Shown: piece by piece, positions 13,785 through 25,200 of the stretch
How the letters are laid out: each line of letters begins with the position of its first letter
Numbering within the stretch: position 1 is the stretch's first letter
NCBI GenBank assembly: GCA_002245135.1
Contig: NGBS01000916.1
Location: 1 to 49,248 of the forward strand
Origin: Proteromonas lacertae
Lineage: Eukaryota > Sar > Bigyra > Opalinata > Proteromonadidae
Direction: 5' to 3'
DNA length: 49,248 nt
The notes under the pieces: generated by a model
Told to the model about the DNA's origin: nothing
The model's database searches: none
Seen by the model: only the letters and a program-made list of their open reading frames with translations
Made by a program: the position numbers and the translations under genes

Positions 13785-13998
13785 ATTTGTATTTAATCCC
13801 TTATACATATACTTTTTTCAAATCCATTATATTAACTTTCAATTCAATTCTTTAATATTCCTATGTATACAAATGTGTATATATAAATATACATATAATA
13901 ATATAAATATAAATTCATACCTTATTTTCTTCTTTTTTAATTGGATTGGGTTTATGAAAATATTGAATTAGGTTTATCTGAATAACAAGCATAAATAT

Positions 13999-14020
13999 CA
14001 AGCTTTTTTTAAATTTTGAA
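13999..14020 (+). promoter_or_regulatory. CAAGCTTT...TTTTGAA start-proximal element of GCP3
   Basis: CAAGCTTTTTTTAAATTTTG followed by AA abuts the ATG at 14021. Related sequences sit within about 70 bp of the starts of the repeat protein, the LRR protein, the dynein-like gene and NICN1. A shared core-promoter or initiator element is inferred, not shown. Confidence 0.4.
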
Positions 14021-16773
14021 ATGTCAATTTCACGCTCACAGAATATTAATAACTTACTAAGACAGTTAATCAGTGTACACGTTCATGAAGAAGATCAACA
14101 GAACAAAGTTTCAAGAATATGTGCTAGAATTCTTGGAAATCAGTCATCTTCTATCTTAGCAGGTATAAAATATAAAATTATAGTTTTAGATAATGTTGAT
14201 AGAATAACCAAATATATTGTAATGAGATTACAATCACCTGAACTAAATTGTGATGGTAGAGCAATAAATCATTTTCTTGAACTTGTCAACAAACTGAAGA
14301 TGCTTAATAATGTGAAAAATAAGGAATCAATTTTGAAATTGTTATATCTATTAAGTGGAACAGCAAAATCAGCCAATAATTACTCAGTTCCAATCATTAT
14401 AGAAAGTCCAAACCCATTACCACCATCTTCGTCATTCTCTGTATATATATTAATAATGCATTCCTTATTATACTGAATTTTAGAAAAATGAATTTTCAAC
14501 CCAAGTTCAGCTCAAAGAAAGTAATTGTATTTATTTCATCATTTATATAATGTACGCATAGCAATTCCATCATTTGCAAAGCAAGGATTTGGAAATAATT
14601 CTATTTCTTTATCATCCTATACATTATCAAATAACTATACATTTGAGATATCTGAACAGTTATTATTAAGAGATTTATTATACATATTTCAAGGAATTGA
14701 TGGTGAATATATCAGATTTAAGTATTGATATATATATATATATATTGATAATTAGTAAGATAAAAGACTGTTATGAAATAACATCAGCAATACCGACAAG
14801 TATCAAAATAATGGTAGAAAAACTCGCAGATATGGGATGGATTTATAATAAAATAAAATCATTATTAAATGAATCTAAATCAAACACATCATTAGGAACA
14901 ATAAACAATGCATTCTGTAGAATCATTGATGACGAATTAAATGAATATTATAGATTAATAGCTATATTGGAAGCTCAAGTGAATTATGATTTATTATCAT
15001 TAACTAATCCATCAATATCCAATATAAATAATAAAACAATACAAGGAATATCATCTTCAACAATAACGCAACAACAACAACAACAACAACAACAAGATGT
15101 AACCAATAAACTAACATTAAGAAAACTGTATATTATATATATAATTGTTATTATAAATAGAATGTTATGGTGTAATGAACCATTAGAAAAATTAAAGTTT
15201 ATATGTGAAATATTGGATTCAGTTCATTTATTAAAAGGTGGTGCATTGATTAATTCAATATACTATTACTCACAACATGGTGATCATATAATAACATTAT
15301 TAACTCATAAAATATTATCACAATTATGCTTACCATTATATGATATGATTCAATCATGGATTATTAGTGGTGAATTGATAGATAATTATCAAGAATTCTT
15401 TATATATAAGAGTATATTTTTATCATAACATATATATATATAGATAATAATGAAGAGGAAATAATAGATCCTTGGAAATCAAAATATTTAATAAATGATA
15501 CACTCAAACCTTTATTCTTTACAAGACAAATCACTTCTGATATATTATTAGTAGGAAAAAGCATTAATTTCTTAAGAGAAAATTGTGAAAATCATGATGT
15601 ATATATTATTATTATTATTATATGTAGTGGGTAATGGATGATGATTATCTTAATGAATTATACAAATTTCAATTTAATTATGACAATATTAATGAATTCC
15701 ATGATTTAGTAAGAACATCTCTTGCTAAAGTAAGTGAGCATTTAGTCACAATGGTTAAAGATGAATTCAATTTATTAGACCATTTACAAGCATTGAAAAG
15801 CTATTTATTACTTGGACAAGGTGATTTTATTGAGATATTAATAGAGAAATTATCATCAGAATTATCAAAAGAGAGAAGACAAATCTATTTACACAATCTC
15901 TCAAGTATATTAGAATCATCAATTAGAAGCTCCAATGCACAATATACAAAGAGAGAAATAACTAACCGATTACAAGTTAAACTGTTAGATAAAGGAACTT
16001 CTGGTTGGGAAATATTCACTTTAGATTATGAAATACCTAAAACACTATCTGCTATAATATCACCATTATCAATGAGGAATTATTTATTTATATTTCATTT
16101 CTTGTTTAATATTACACATTGTGAATGTTTATTGAATGAATTGTGGAGTCAGTTGGGTATTATCTCTAAAGAATTGAAATATGCAGATGAAGAACCACTA
16201 TTAAGTTATTACATAAGTCAATGTTTTATAGAAAGAAGTGAAATGTATTCTGTACTGAAGAATATTTTGGATTATATAATGGTTGAAGTAGTTGAAAGAG
16301 CATGGGAAGAACTTAAAAATACTGTTAAAAATGGTAAAGATATGGATGAATTAGTGAAATCTCATCACAACTTTATTAAGTTTATAAAAGAGAATGGTTT
16401 TATGAATGATAAAAATAGTGAAATATTTAATAATATTATTTTACTATTAGACGTAATTGTTCAATTCTGCACTACTCAAGAGACTAATTTGATGAATATT
16501 TATGATAGAAATAATAAGAAGAGAAGTTATAATGAAGAGAATGAAAGAAGAGCACAAGAAGGTTTAGGCTGGGCTGCTGATTCTGCTTCACTATACAATT
16601 TCGAAACTGAAATACAAAACTTTACTGCCAAAGGATTGAATCAATTGTATCAAAGTCAAAATGATTTTAGAAATACTTTTCTTACTTTAAGAAAACTTTT
16701 ACAAGATACAAACAATTATAATACACTTCTATTCAGAATGGATTATAATGAGTTTTATTCTAATCAATTATAG
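14021..16773 (+). CDS. TUBGCP3: Gamma-tubulin complex component 3 (Spc98 family)
   Basis: This core subunit of the gamma-tubulin ring complex nucleates microtubules at basal bodies and spindle poles. There are seven exons: 14021-14440, 14484-14520, 14562-14721, 14756-15127, 15161-15411, 15444-15598 and 15628-16773. Introns of 43, 41, 34, 33, 32 and 29 nt are removed, giving about 846 residues, close to animal GCP3 (about 900). Family blocks in order are YRLIAILEAQV, LTLRKLMLW (across intron 4), LKGGALI, SGELIDNYQEFFI, LLVGKSINFLRENC, LLDHLQALKSYLLLGQGDF, NLSSILESSIRSSNAQY and a final FRMDYNEFYSNQL. LLLGQGDF and the C-terminal FRxDxNEFY favour GCP3 over GCP2. A CAA run at about 15069-15096 gives a short polyglutamine tract. 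All exons join in frame with no defect. A CAAGCTTTTTTTAAATTTTG element lies directly before the ATG. Confidence 0.95.
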
Positions 16774-16967
16774 ACTATTTTATATATTGAAATGTTTTTT
16801 GTATTGTGTTGATTTTTTAAAATTATCCAAAACAAAAAATAATAATGAATTAGTTATTAATTATATAAAATCACATATTAATAATAAAATAGAAAAGTAA
16901 ATTTTATACTATATCACAATACTAGTTAAGATTAACAATAGAGGTAGAACTAGTAGAATATATCTAA

Positions 16968-18395
16968 TTATTCAATTGATGAATATCCACCACTATTTCC
17001 ACTACTTCCTTCATCATCATTATCATCTTCTTCATCATCTAAGTAACCATAATCTGAATCATAATTTTCTATTTCATCCTCTTCACTCTTATTAATACCA
17101 AGAGTAGGAAATGCAGTATTTATTCTATTAATTGTTTCATTCTCATTTTCTACAACATTAGCACTCATTGTAATAACTTCTAATTGATTAAGAATAGATT
17201 TATGGTGTATAAAACTATCTATACCAACATCAGTTATTCTATTTTCTATTTCATTATAAAAATCAGTAAAATACTATCAACACATAACCTCAATAAATGA
17301 GGAATATTTATAAAATTCTCACATAAAGTAATAAAGCCAAAATCACTCACTTCATTATCTATTTAGATTATATATGTAAATATGTATATGTATACCACTT
17401 AAATTAAGATATGTAAGACAAGATATTTTCTTCAAACTTTGGCATAGTAATGTAACTCCATCATCACCAACGCTGTTTGTATTTAAATCAAGTTCAACTA
17501 ACTTTGGTATATATCTAAAGCTAGATATAAGTACTTTCAATCCATCGATTCTTATATGGTTAAATGCTAGTATTAAGAAGCACAAATTGTTCAAATACTC
17601 TAATGCATTTGCTAAATACATTGTTCCATCATCTGTAATTCCATTATCTATACATAATAATAAAAATGACTATTATATATATATATATAATACTTGTTAA
17701 ATCCAGATATGTTATATAAGACATTGAAGAGAATTTCATACTTAAATATTCAACACCTATATCACATATTCTGACTATTAATTGTATTATATTTAATATC
17801 AATCAATATACAATTTATAAGATATATTTTGTCTATTTCAGCTGTATAATCTGACGATATTTCCTCATCTATCATCTTCTCTATATTACATTTTATAATT
17901 ATATCTCATTTGTATATTATATATACTTAATAATGGATCAAATATCATAGAGTCATTAAAGTAATAATCATTATCTTTAAATAACTTCACCATCCTATCC
18001 ACCTTTTGCCAATCTTCATAATAATCACTACGCTTAATCATTTTTTCTTCTAGTAATTCTTTACTAAAATCGTATTCTCTCCATCTGTTATCCACTATAA
18101 ATAAATCACAAAAGTTTTCCTCCTTAATACTGAGTATCTCGCACAACCTTTTATTCATAAAATCTTTTGACAATGGTGGTGTTCTTTTAGGATGACTTTT
18201 TATAAATATATAATTATCTGCCATTCTTACAATCTCAAAGTACTCCAAATAAATAGCAGAAAAATAACTAAGTAAATCACAGCATTCATGAAAATAACAC
18301 TTCATTTTGGCAATTTTTAGACTATTACTACATATTCCAAAATCATTTGAATCTTTGAATGGTATCACTGTAATTGGTGTTTGTTTAGCAAGCAT
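16968..18395 (-). CDS. RNI-type leucine-rich-repeat protein with acidic tail
   Basis: I find six exons on the minus strand: 18395-17927, 17880-17812, 17774-17694, 17647-17396, 17358-17275 and 17245-16968. The introns are 46, 37, 46, 37 and 29 nt, all GTAT..TAG, giving 410 residues. I start at the ATG at 18395 (MLAKQTPITV), the first ATG of the open frame. The first 160 residues are of no recognised family. Splicing then yields successive LRRs of the ribonuclease-inhibitor pattern: YLDLTNNGITDDG, FNHIRIDGLKVLISS, VELDLNTNSVGDDGVTLL and YLNLSDNEVSDFGF, followed by NRITDVGIDSF. The C-terminus is highly acidic (DDEEDDNDDEG). Such LRR proteins are usually adaptors. A dynein-regulatory-complex LRR protein is possible but unproven. 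It lies 135 bp downstream of pICln on the same strand. Confidence 0.82.
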
Positions 18396-18440
18396 TTTGT
18401 TACAAACCACTATCTCAATCTAAATGCACAACGGAATTGC

Positions 18441-18460
18441 CAAAATTTTTAAAAAGCTTG
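18441..18460 (-). promoter_or_regulatory. CAAGCTTTTTAAAAATTTTG element upstream of LRR gene
   Basis: On the minus strand this reads CAAGCTTTTTAAAAATTTTG, about 45 bp before the LRR gene's ATG (18395) and nearly the same as the element abutting the GCP3 start. It also sits just downstream of the pICln stop codon. Confidence 0.4.
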
Positions 18461-18530
18461 TTAATGGATTTGATAAAATATTCTCAAAAACAAACCCCCA
18501 AAATGATTTATTAGGAAAAAACAATATTAA

Positions 18531-19170
18531 CTAATTATTCTTCTCATTAACATCTGTATTTTGCAATAATGCATCCCATTGAGCTAGTAATTCGGAAGAT
18601 CCGTCAGGTAATTGATTTTCAGAAGTAATCAACTCATCACTTCCATCATTGTCTTCATCTGGATGTAATTCTTGACATTCTGATATTATTCCAAACATGT
18701 CTGCCAGTTTATTAATTAAGGATAATTATAAGTATATCAATCATAAAAATGATATATTTTGAATCATCATCAGGTACTAATATCATTTCGTTTTGTTCTT
18801 CACCTTCTGATAACTATATTAGGTTAATTTAGAAGAATAAAGTAATACATGACAATACAGACAGGGTTTATCATTTACATTTGTGTCTTTACAAACTGCA
18901 TGAAGTGCAATTGTAGGATAATCTATAATATAACCTGAACATGTTTCGCCTGTTGGCATAACCCAATACACAAATCTATTAATATTACAAATTTGTTTTA
19001 AATAATAAACTGATTTTATACTCTGTTGTTATAATAAGTGTTCTATTACCTCCCATTTCTTGGTTTTTATATTTCATCGCTACATTATTCACAATCAATT
19101 TTATTTCTTCATCTGATGCACATTGAATATGGCCTTCAATATATTGACCTGTATAAACTGATAAAACCAT
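18531..19170 (-). CDS. CLNS1A: Methylosome / snRNP-assembly chaperone pICln
   Basis: pICln delivers Sm proteins to the PRMT5 methylosome for spliceosomal snRNP assembly. There are four minus-strand exons: 19170-19022, 18975-18849, 18813-18756 and 18706-18531 (169 residues). The fold signature is a PH-like beta domain: GGNRTLIITTEEFVYWVM, then GYIIDYPTIALHAVCKD (compare the family's GFSLEYPTISLHAVSRD). After exon 3 joins exon 4 the protein reads LVPDDDSKLADMFGIISECQ then ELHPDEDNDG, aligning without gaps to the animal VPSDKSALEAMFTAMCECQALHPD block. Introns 1 and 2 are ordinary (46 and 35 nt, GTAT..TAG). Intron 3 has AT-AC ends and U12-type signals. The protein is shorter than animal pICln (about 237) but keeps the acidic tail. 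Confidence 0.88.
18707..18755 (-). other. AT-AC, U12-type (minor spliceosome) intron in pICln
   Basis: The frame demands removal of 49 nt here, yet no GT donor is available. On the minus strand the segment begins ATATCATTT (U12 donor consensus ATATCCTTT), contains ATCCTTAAT (branch consensus TTCCTTAAY, 8 of 9) about 10 nt before the end, and ends in AC. Joining ...AAA T to TG GCA restores K-L-A-D-M-F at the exact position of the conserved pICln block. The other 24 introns placed in this window are GT-AG. Confidence 0.85.
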
Positions 19171-19270
19171 GATTTAATTAATTTATGAAACGAATCAATT
19201 TTTATTAATTGCTTTTATTCATCAAATAACAACACATATTAAAAATTAACCATTAGTTTTACTAAAATAG

Positions 19271-22200
19271 TTATATACTTAACACATCTTGAGGTTGTAA
19301 GAGTATATATGGTTGATGTAATCCCCAATTTGTTGACTCAGGGTCACAAGGTACTTGGAAGTAGAATAATGACTTATCATATTTATAATTAATAGTACCA
19401 TAGTCTTTATATATTGGAATTATCACATACTCAGGATCAGTATTGTCTTCACTAGCTTCTACTTTAAACATATGATTATGTGACTGTTCACCAAATACTG
19501 GTGTAAATAACAAAGTCGGGAAGGATTGATTATTATCAAAATCAGCAGATGTAGTTGACATATTGTTAATCTTAGGCTGCTTAATAGCCTTAATATCATA
19601 ATCATAATAACAATTATAGAGCGTCAATGATTTCACATAAAAACCATTCTGTAATGAAACAGGTAAATAATTTGGATCTAAATCATAATCAATATTGAGT
19701 GGTGTAATTTTAAATGTTACATTGGAGAATGATGTTTGTAATTTATTCGCATAAATATGTCTCATTGCTTCAATCACACCAATTGGCCATCTAATTAGGT
19801 TGAAATCAAATGTAATTGAATGTTTGCCAATTATACTACTAACATATTGTATTGTTGTTGTTAAATAATGAACATATTCTGATGCTTTCTTTGAATTATA
19901 TTCCCATAAATTATACCAATCTTTTGGAGTGATATTTCTCTCAATTGCATCATTCATTACATGTAAAAATGAAGTAATTATTCTATTATCTTGATTGGAG
20001 ATATATTTAATAACATCATTCATTATAAACTTCTGTATATAATATAAATCATGTATTGATAGTTGTAATAATTCAATTAATGGGAATTGATATGTCTCAA
20101 TATGTGAATTGTACATTTCCTTTAATAAAATTGGTGTAATTGAATAATTTGAGTGTTTATTCATACCATCAGATGCATGTGAACCAAAACTAGATAATCT
20201 TCTCATTGGTGGAGCTAATATAGTTCGAGTCAAATCTAATAATACTTGAGATGGTGTATTTACTGATAGATTACTGGAACTTGGGTATATACCTAATAAT
20301 GAATCAGTTACTTGTGTTGGTAAGTTTTGTATGTAATTTATATATTGAGAAAGATCCTTAATACCACTTGGAGGAAACATATAAACAGTATAATCACTGG
20401 AAGATTGTAATAAACACTTTTCTAATGAAATACTTCGACTATATAACTCATGAACAATTGATTGAACTGTGCAACCATTGATAATCTCATGTGTTGATGA
20501 ATAGATGATTGTACAAACTAAGTTATAGATTGTATAGAAGAATGTCTCAGTGTCTGACTTATAGTATTTAATTAACTTCATATACACTTGTATTAATATA
20601 TACCAATCATTTAATATCACTGGTTCACCAATATAGTAATTCTCATTGAATCTCAATTGACGTAATAATAACATTGAATGAAATACTGATAGTGAATAAA
20701 ATAATCTCTTTTGTATAGCATCTTTTGAGAATAAATATAATTTCATATTCTTTATCACAGTCTTATTGAATAGATAAGTTAAATATGACTTCAATTGTCT
20801 TGGTATTTCTATATTAATTTGATGAACATTTCGTAAAAATGTATATGGGAATGTAATCTTAGAAGATGTAACAATAAATAATCTATAACCTCTATTAGTA
20901 GCTCTTTTTCTACTCGATTTACTGCCAGTTAATGATAGTTTATTTATATCATCAATAAATGTATTACAATCCAATAAAACTAACCATTTTCCTTGCTCTC
21001 TTGCATTTTCAATATCTCTATTAACACTCTCAATATCTGCAGGTGATTTAGCAATTAATTCTTTATTATTAGATACTGCTAATTCATTTAACATATCCAA
21101 TGGATAATTAGACTGCGATGAATATTTCAATAAGATAGGAGTGAATAAATCAATAGATACTAACTTCCTATCAATCTTTACTTCATGATATAAGGAAACT
21201 GGTTTATCTAAGATTGCACCAATGAAATAACATACTTCTTCTTGATATATTTGTGGTTTTATAATTCTCCATAATAGGAACTTATAGAATGGTGGTAATT
21301 TTATATATGGTTCTGGAAAATCTAAATCTAAATTAGGATTCAAATTATTAAATATTTTTATCCAAATATCTCTATGGTTTTGTATATCTTCACATAGATT
21401 ATTAAACTCAGGAATATTCACTGATGCTGATTGTATTGTATTGTATTGTATTTGACTAATAAATACAGTAGGTAGTATTTCATATTGGTAATTTGACTCA
21501 TAGGATTGAACAATATAATTTTGTGCTACTAGTGGATAATCATCTAGATATCTGTATAATATTAAACATAAATTCAAACCACAGGTTAATCGAATATCCA
21601 TAGATGTTGTTTCAGCTAAATAATCATATATTTTGTAGGTAAAATCTAATAGAACATCATATATGTTATTATCTGTAATATATTTGAATTTTGGTTCACT
21701 TAATGTTTTATAGAATAAATGTATGAATATATCAAAGTTAAAAGTACACCAAGGATCTTTAGGTGTAATATCTACTAATGTCTGATATATAACGGCTATA
21801 TTTTCAATAATAGGAATTAAGCTCTCAAACTGTTGTACAAAGTTTTGGTATTGATGTAAAACATTTTCATATTCACTCTTCTTCTGAAGATATTTATCTT
21901 TTACTTGACTTAATTCTTCTATAGATGCAGCTTCAGCTAAAAAGTCATTATTCAAACATGAAAAACTTTTATACATATTATTCTCAGCTACTGTAAAATC
22001 AATATATTTCTGTTTAATATCTTGTAAGAATTGTTGTTGTTTTTCTTTATCTTTTTGACTTCTATAGCTCAATACCAATGACATTACTGGCTCAGTGAAT
22101 AAACTATGTGTAGCAGATAAATTCACTATTTGAACTTTATTTCTTAAAAACTTTGGCATTGTAAATGTGTTAGTATCAGTGTAAAAGTATAACATAGTAT

Positions 22201-25200
22201 CAGGATGAATATCCACAATCGTATTCTCTATTTTCAATTGTATTTTGTCTCGTGTAAACAATGCATGATATAACAACGGTTCAAATATTGATTTATTCTG
22301 TTCAGTAACACTACCAATCACTAATACAGCACCTCTTCTTATAGACTCAATAACAGTATCAGCTAAGGCTTTATCACTTCCATTTAACATTATTATTTCT
22401 CTACCAACATGAGCTGCTTGAATCCATCTTATACCAATACCTAAAGGATCAATAAAGTAACACCATTGACTACAAGTACCTTGAATCATCATACTTTCAG
22501 TAATATATTCACTACTTGGTATTCCTTCAATATTCCATTGATAGACTTGAGTATTAATATCAAAGAAATCAATTAATGAGAGATTTGGCGTATATTCCAA
22601 GTCATATTTCTCACAGATTAAACACCATTCATCATATATTTTACTTCGCTCCATTTCAGTCATACATCCCATAAACTCCACTCTACAACATGATAGTAAT
22701 AAATTAGTCTCTATGTTAGCTATATCGATTGATAGATTCTGTTGTTTTGCTTCAAATGTTGGCATTTCCCCTAACAATGTGTCTTGGAAGGCTTTTATAT
22801 TCTTCAACTCCTCTGCTAATTCATCATCTTGATCTTTTACTTTATTAAATTCTTCTCTTTTAGTTTGAGTTGATTTTGATATTTCTTCATAGATCTTCTT
22901 TGAACTTACATATTTTTTATGATTCTTCATAAACTTATCTTGAAATTCCTCTAACTCTTTCTTACATTTATCAATCACATCTCTTTCCTCATTATGTCTC
23001 CACCACTCTTTACATGCATCAACTACTACCAACATCCAATCTCTAATACACTGTATTGGATAAGGTAAAAAATCACGATCTTCTTTACTATACACATCTT
23101 GAGTGATATATTCTTTATCTAAATACTCTAAAACTGGTTTAGGAATATTACCAACATCAAATTTATCTATTCTTAATAATATCTCATAATTATCTAATAA
23201 ATCTTTCACCATTTCCCATTTCATTGTATCATCCCATTTCTCATATGTTTGTTGATTCATTATCATTATTACACTATATAATATACTACTAATACCAGCT
23301 GGAACATTAAATAAATTACGTATAAAATCTAAATCTACTTTTGATATTTTTTGACATTTTTCATTACACTGTTTTACTTTATCCATAAAAGGACCCATTG
23401 ATTTTGTATAAATCGCTTCAACTTTGGCATATTCTTCTTCTCTTTCAGCTTTTAATTTGATTAACTCATTTTCAATCTTTTCATATTTCTTAAATGATTC
23501 TTCTGCTGAATTGTAAACATCTTGTGTTGATTTGAACTTTTCATACATTTCTAAATACACTTTATGTATTGGCTCATATTTGGCTTTACAATCAGCTAAC
23601 CTTTGTTTGATTTGTGACAAACTATCAACTACCAATAATAATCCTTCCATTTTAGCTTCTCTTTCAGGTTTCATTATATCTAAATATGTTGTATATCTTT
23701 CTAATAAAGAAACGAAATTACTAATAGTTGGAATTGGATATAACACATTCAATGTTGGGAAATTATCACAAACTTCTAAGAATATTGTTGAAACAACATT
23801 ACAAAGACTTTCTATATAATAACTATCAACAGATGTTCTTAAGAAATATTGATATGCAATTTGACATAAATCATTATATTCATATGGTTTAACTAAATAT
23901 AAGGATGTATATTTCATTATAAACGGAGCAGTTTGTATAATTTGATAGAAATCAGTTGTAGTTGGTACAGATAATACAATTCTTAGATTCTTTCTAGCCA
24001 TTTGATATAATTCATGTACAATTTCTAAACTGTTCATTCCTGGTGGTAAACTACCTCTTACCTTCTGGTATAATGCACATAATGTTGCTAAACATTCATT
24101 AGACAACATCCAATGAGGTAAATGACCACTTAATAATTCTAATATGTCTGATAATCTACCTGAGTTATCACTGATTATACTATAATCAATACTTAATACT
24201 AATGGTATGGTTGAATGTGTAACTGTTTCTAATAATGTCATTAATCTTACTCTCCATAATGCATTAGTTTCAGTTGGTTGGAATATCATAATATCATAAT
24301 TCAAATAACTTCCAGCACAATATACTGGCAATAGTGATACTTCATCGTTATTATAAACATATACCAAATTATAAGGTGATATTTGTAGTGAGTTAATACA
24401 GAATATAATAGATTCAACAGTACTATAGAATAATGGGAATGCTAATGGTTTGGCTGTTTTATTTTGATATTTCTCTAAAGCTTTTTGAAAATCATCAATT
24501 AATTCATTGTAATCTTCATGTCTTTTTACTTTAATATCATCATGTTCACTAGAGGTTAAATAATACAAATTCAATAAATTATTCGTTTCATCGATTTCAT
24601 CATTATCATTGACAGTTGATAAATCGAAATAGTTAGTATGAAATACTGTAGTTAAAGTATCTTCTATTTTAGATAATAAATAATCCAGTGCATAATGGGA
24701 TGTTAGTTTATTATAAGTACATTGTAATAGATTAAATACCCACACTCTCAATAATTCATCACAATCATATAATTGATCTTGTTTAAATAAATATAGCAAT
24801 TGAAAGAATGATGTTGTATCTCTTAACGACATTATTATTGGATCACAAGATTTACAACTAGCTGTAAATGATTTTAATGACTCAAATATCTTGAAGGTAG
24901 CTGATGCAAATAACCTTCCCATTTGTGATACTTCTAATGGAGTATCTTCTTCGTCAAAGAATGGAGATAATATTGTTTCATATATCTTTACTACTTCTGG
25001 TCTTGATAAATTATCCAAATATACTTGAGGTGTTGTAACTCCTAGTAAATTATCACATACATTATTATCAACACTACAAGTAAATATCATCTTTAAATCT
25101 CTGATTGTCTGTCTCTTTAATGTATCATCTCTTACCCATCCTTTATGATCTAATAACTCTCTTAATAAACCAACTGTTGATTCTCTTTTAGAGATTGCTG

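Noticed and set aside
13732-13971. 79-codon frame after the kinase gene
   Set aside because: It overlaps the end of the kinase frame, is Phe/Tyr/Ile-rich as expected of AT-rich DNA, and shows no conserved motif.
18750-18813. pICln reading through exon 3 to a nearby stop (alternative C-terminus YIIFMIDIL...)
   Set aside because: This would end the protein in a hydrophobic, non-family tail, while the AT-AC splice gives an ungapped match to the conserved block.
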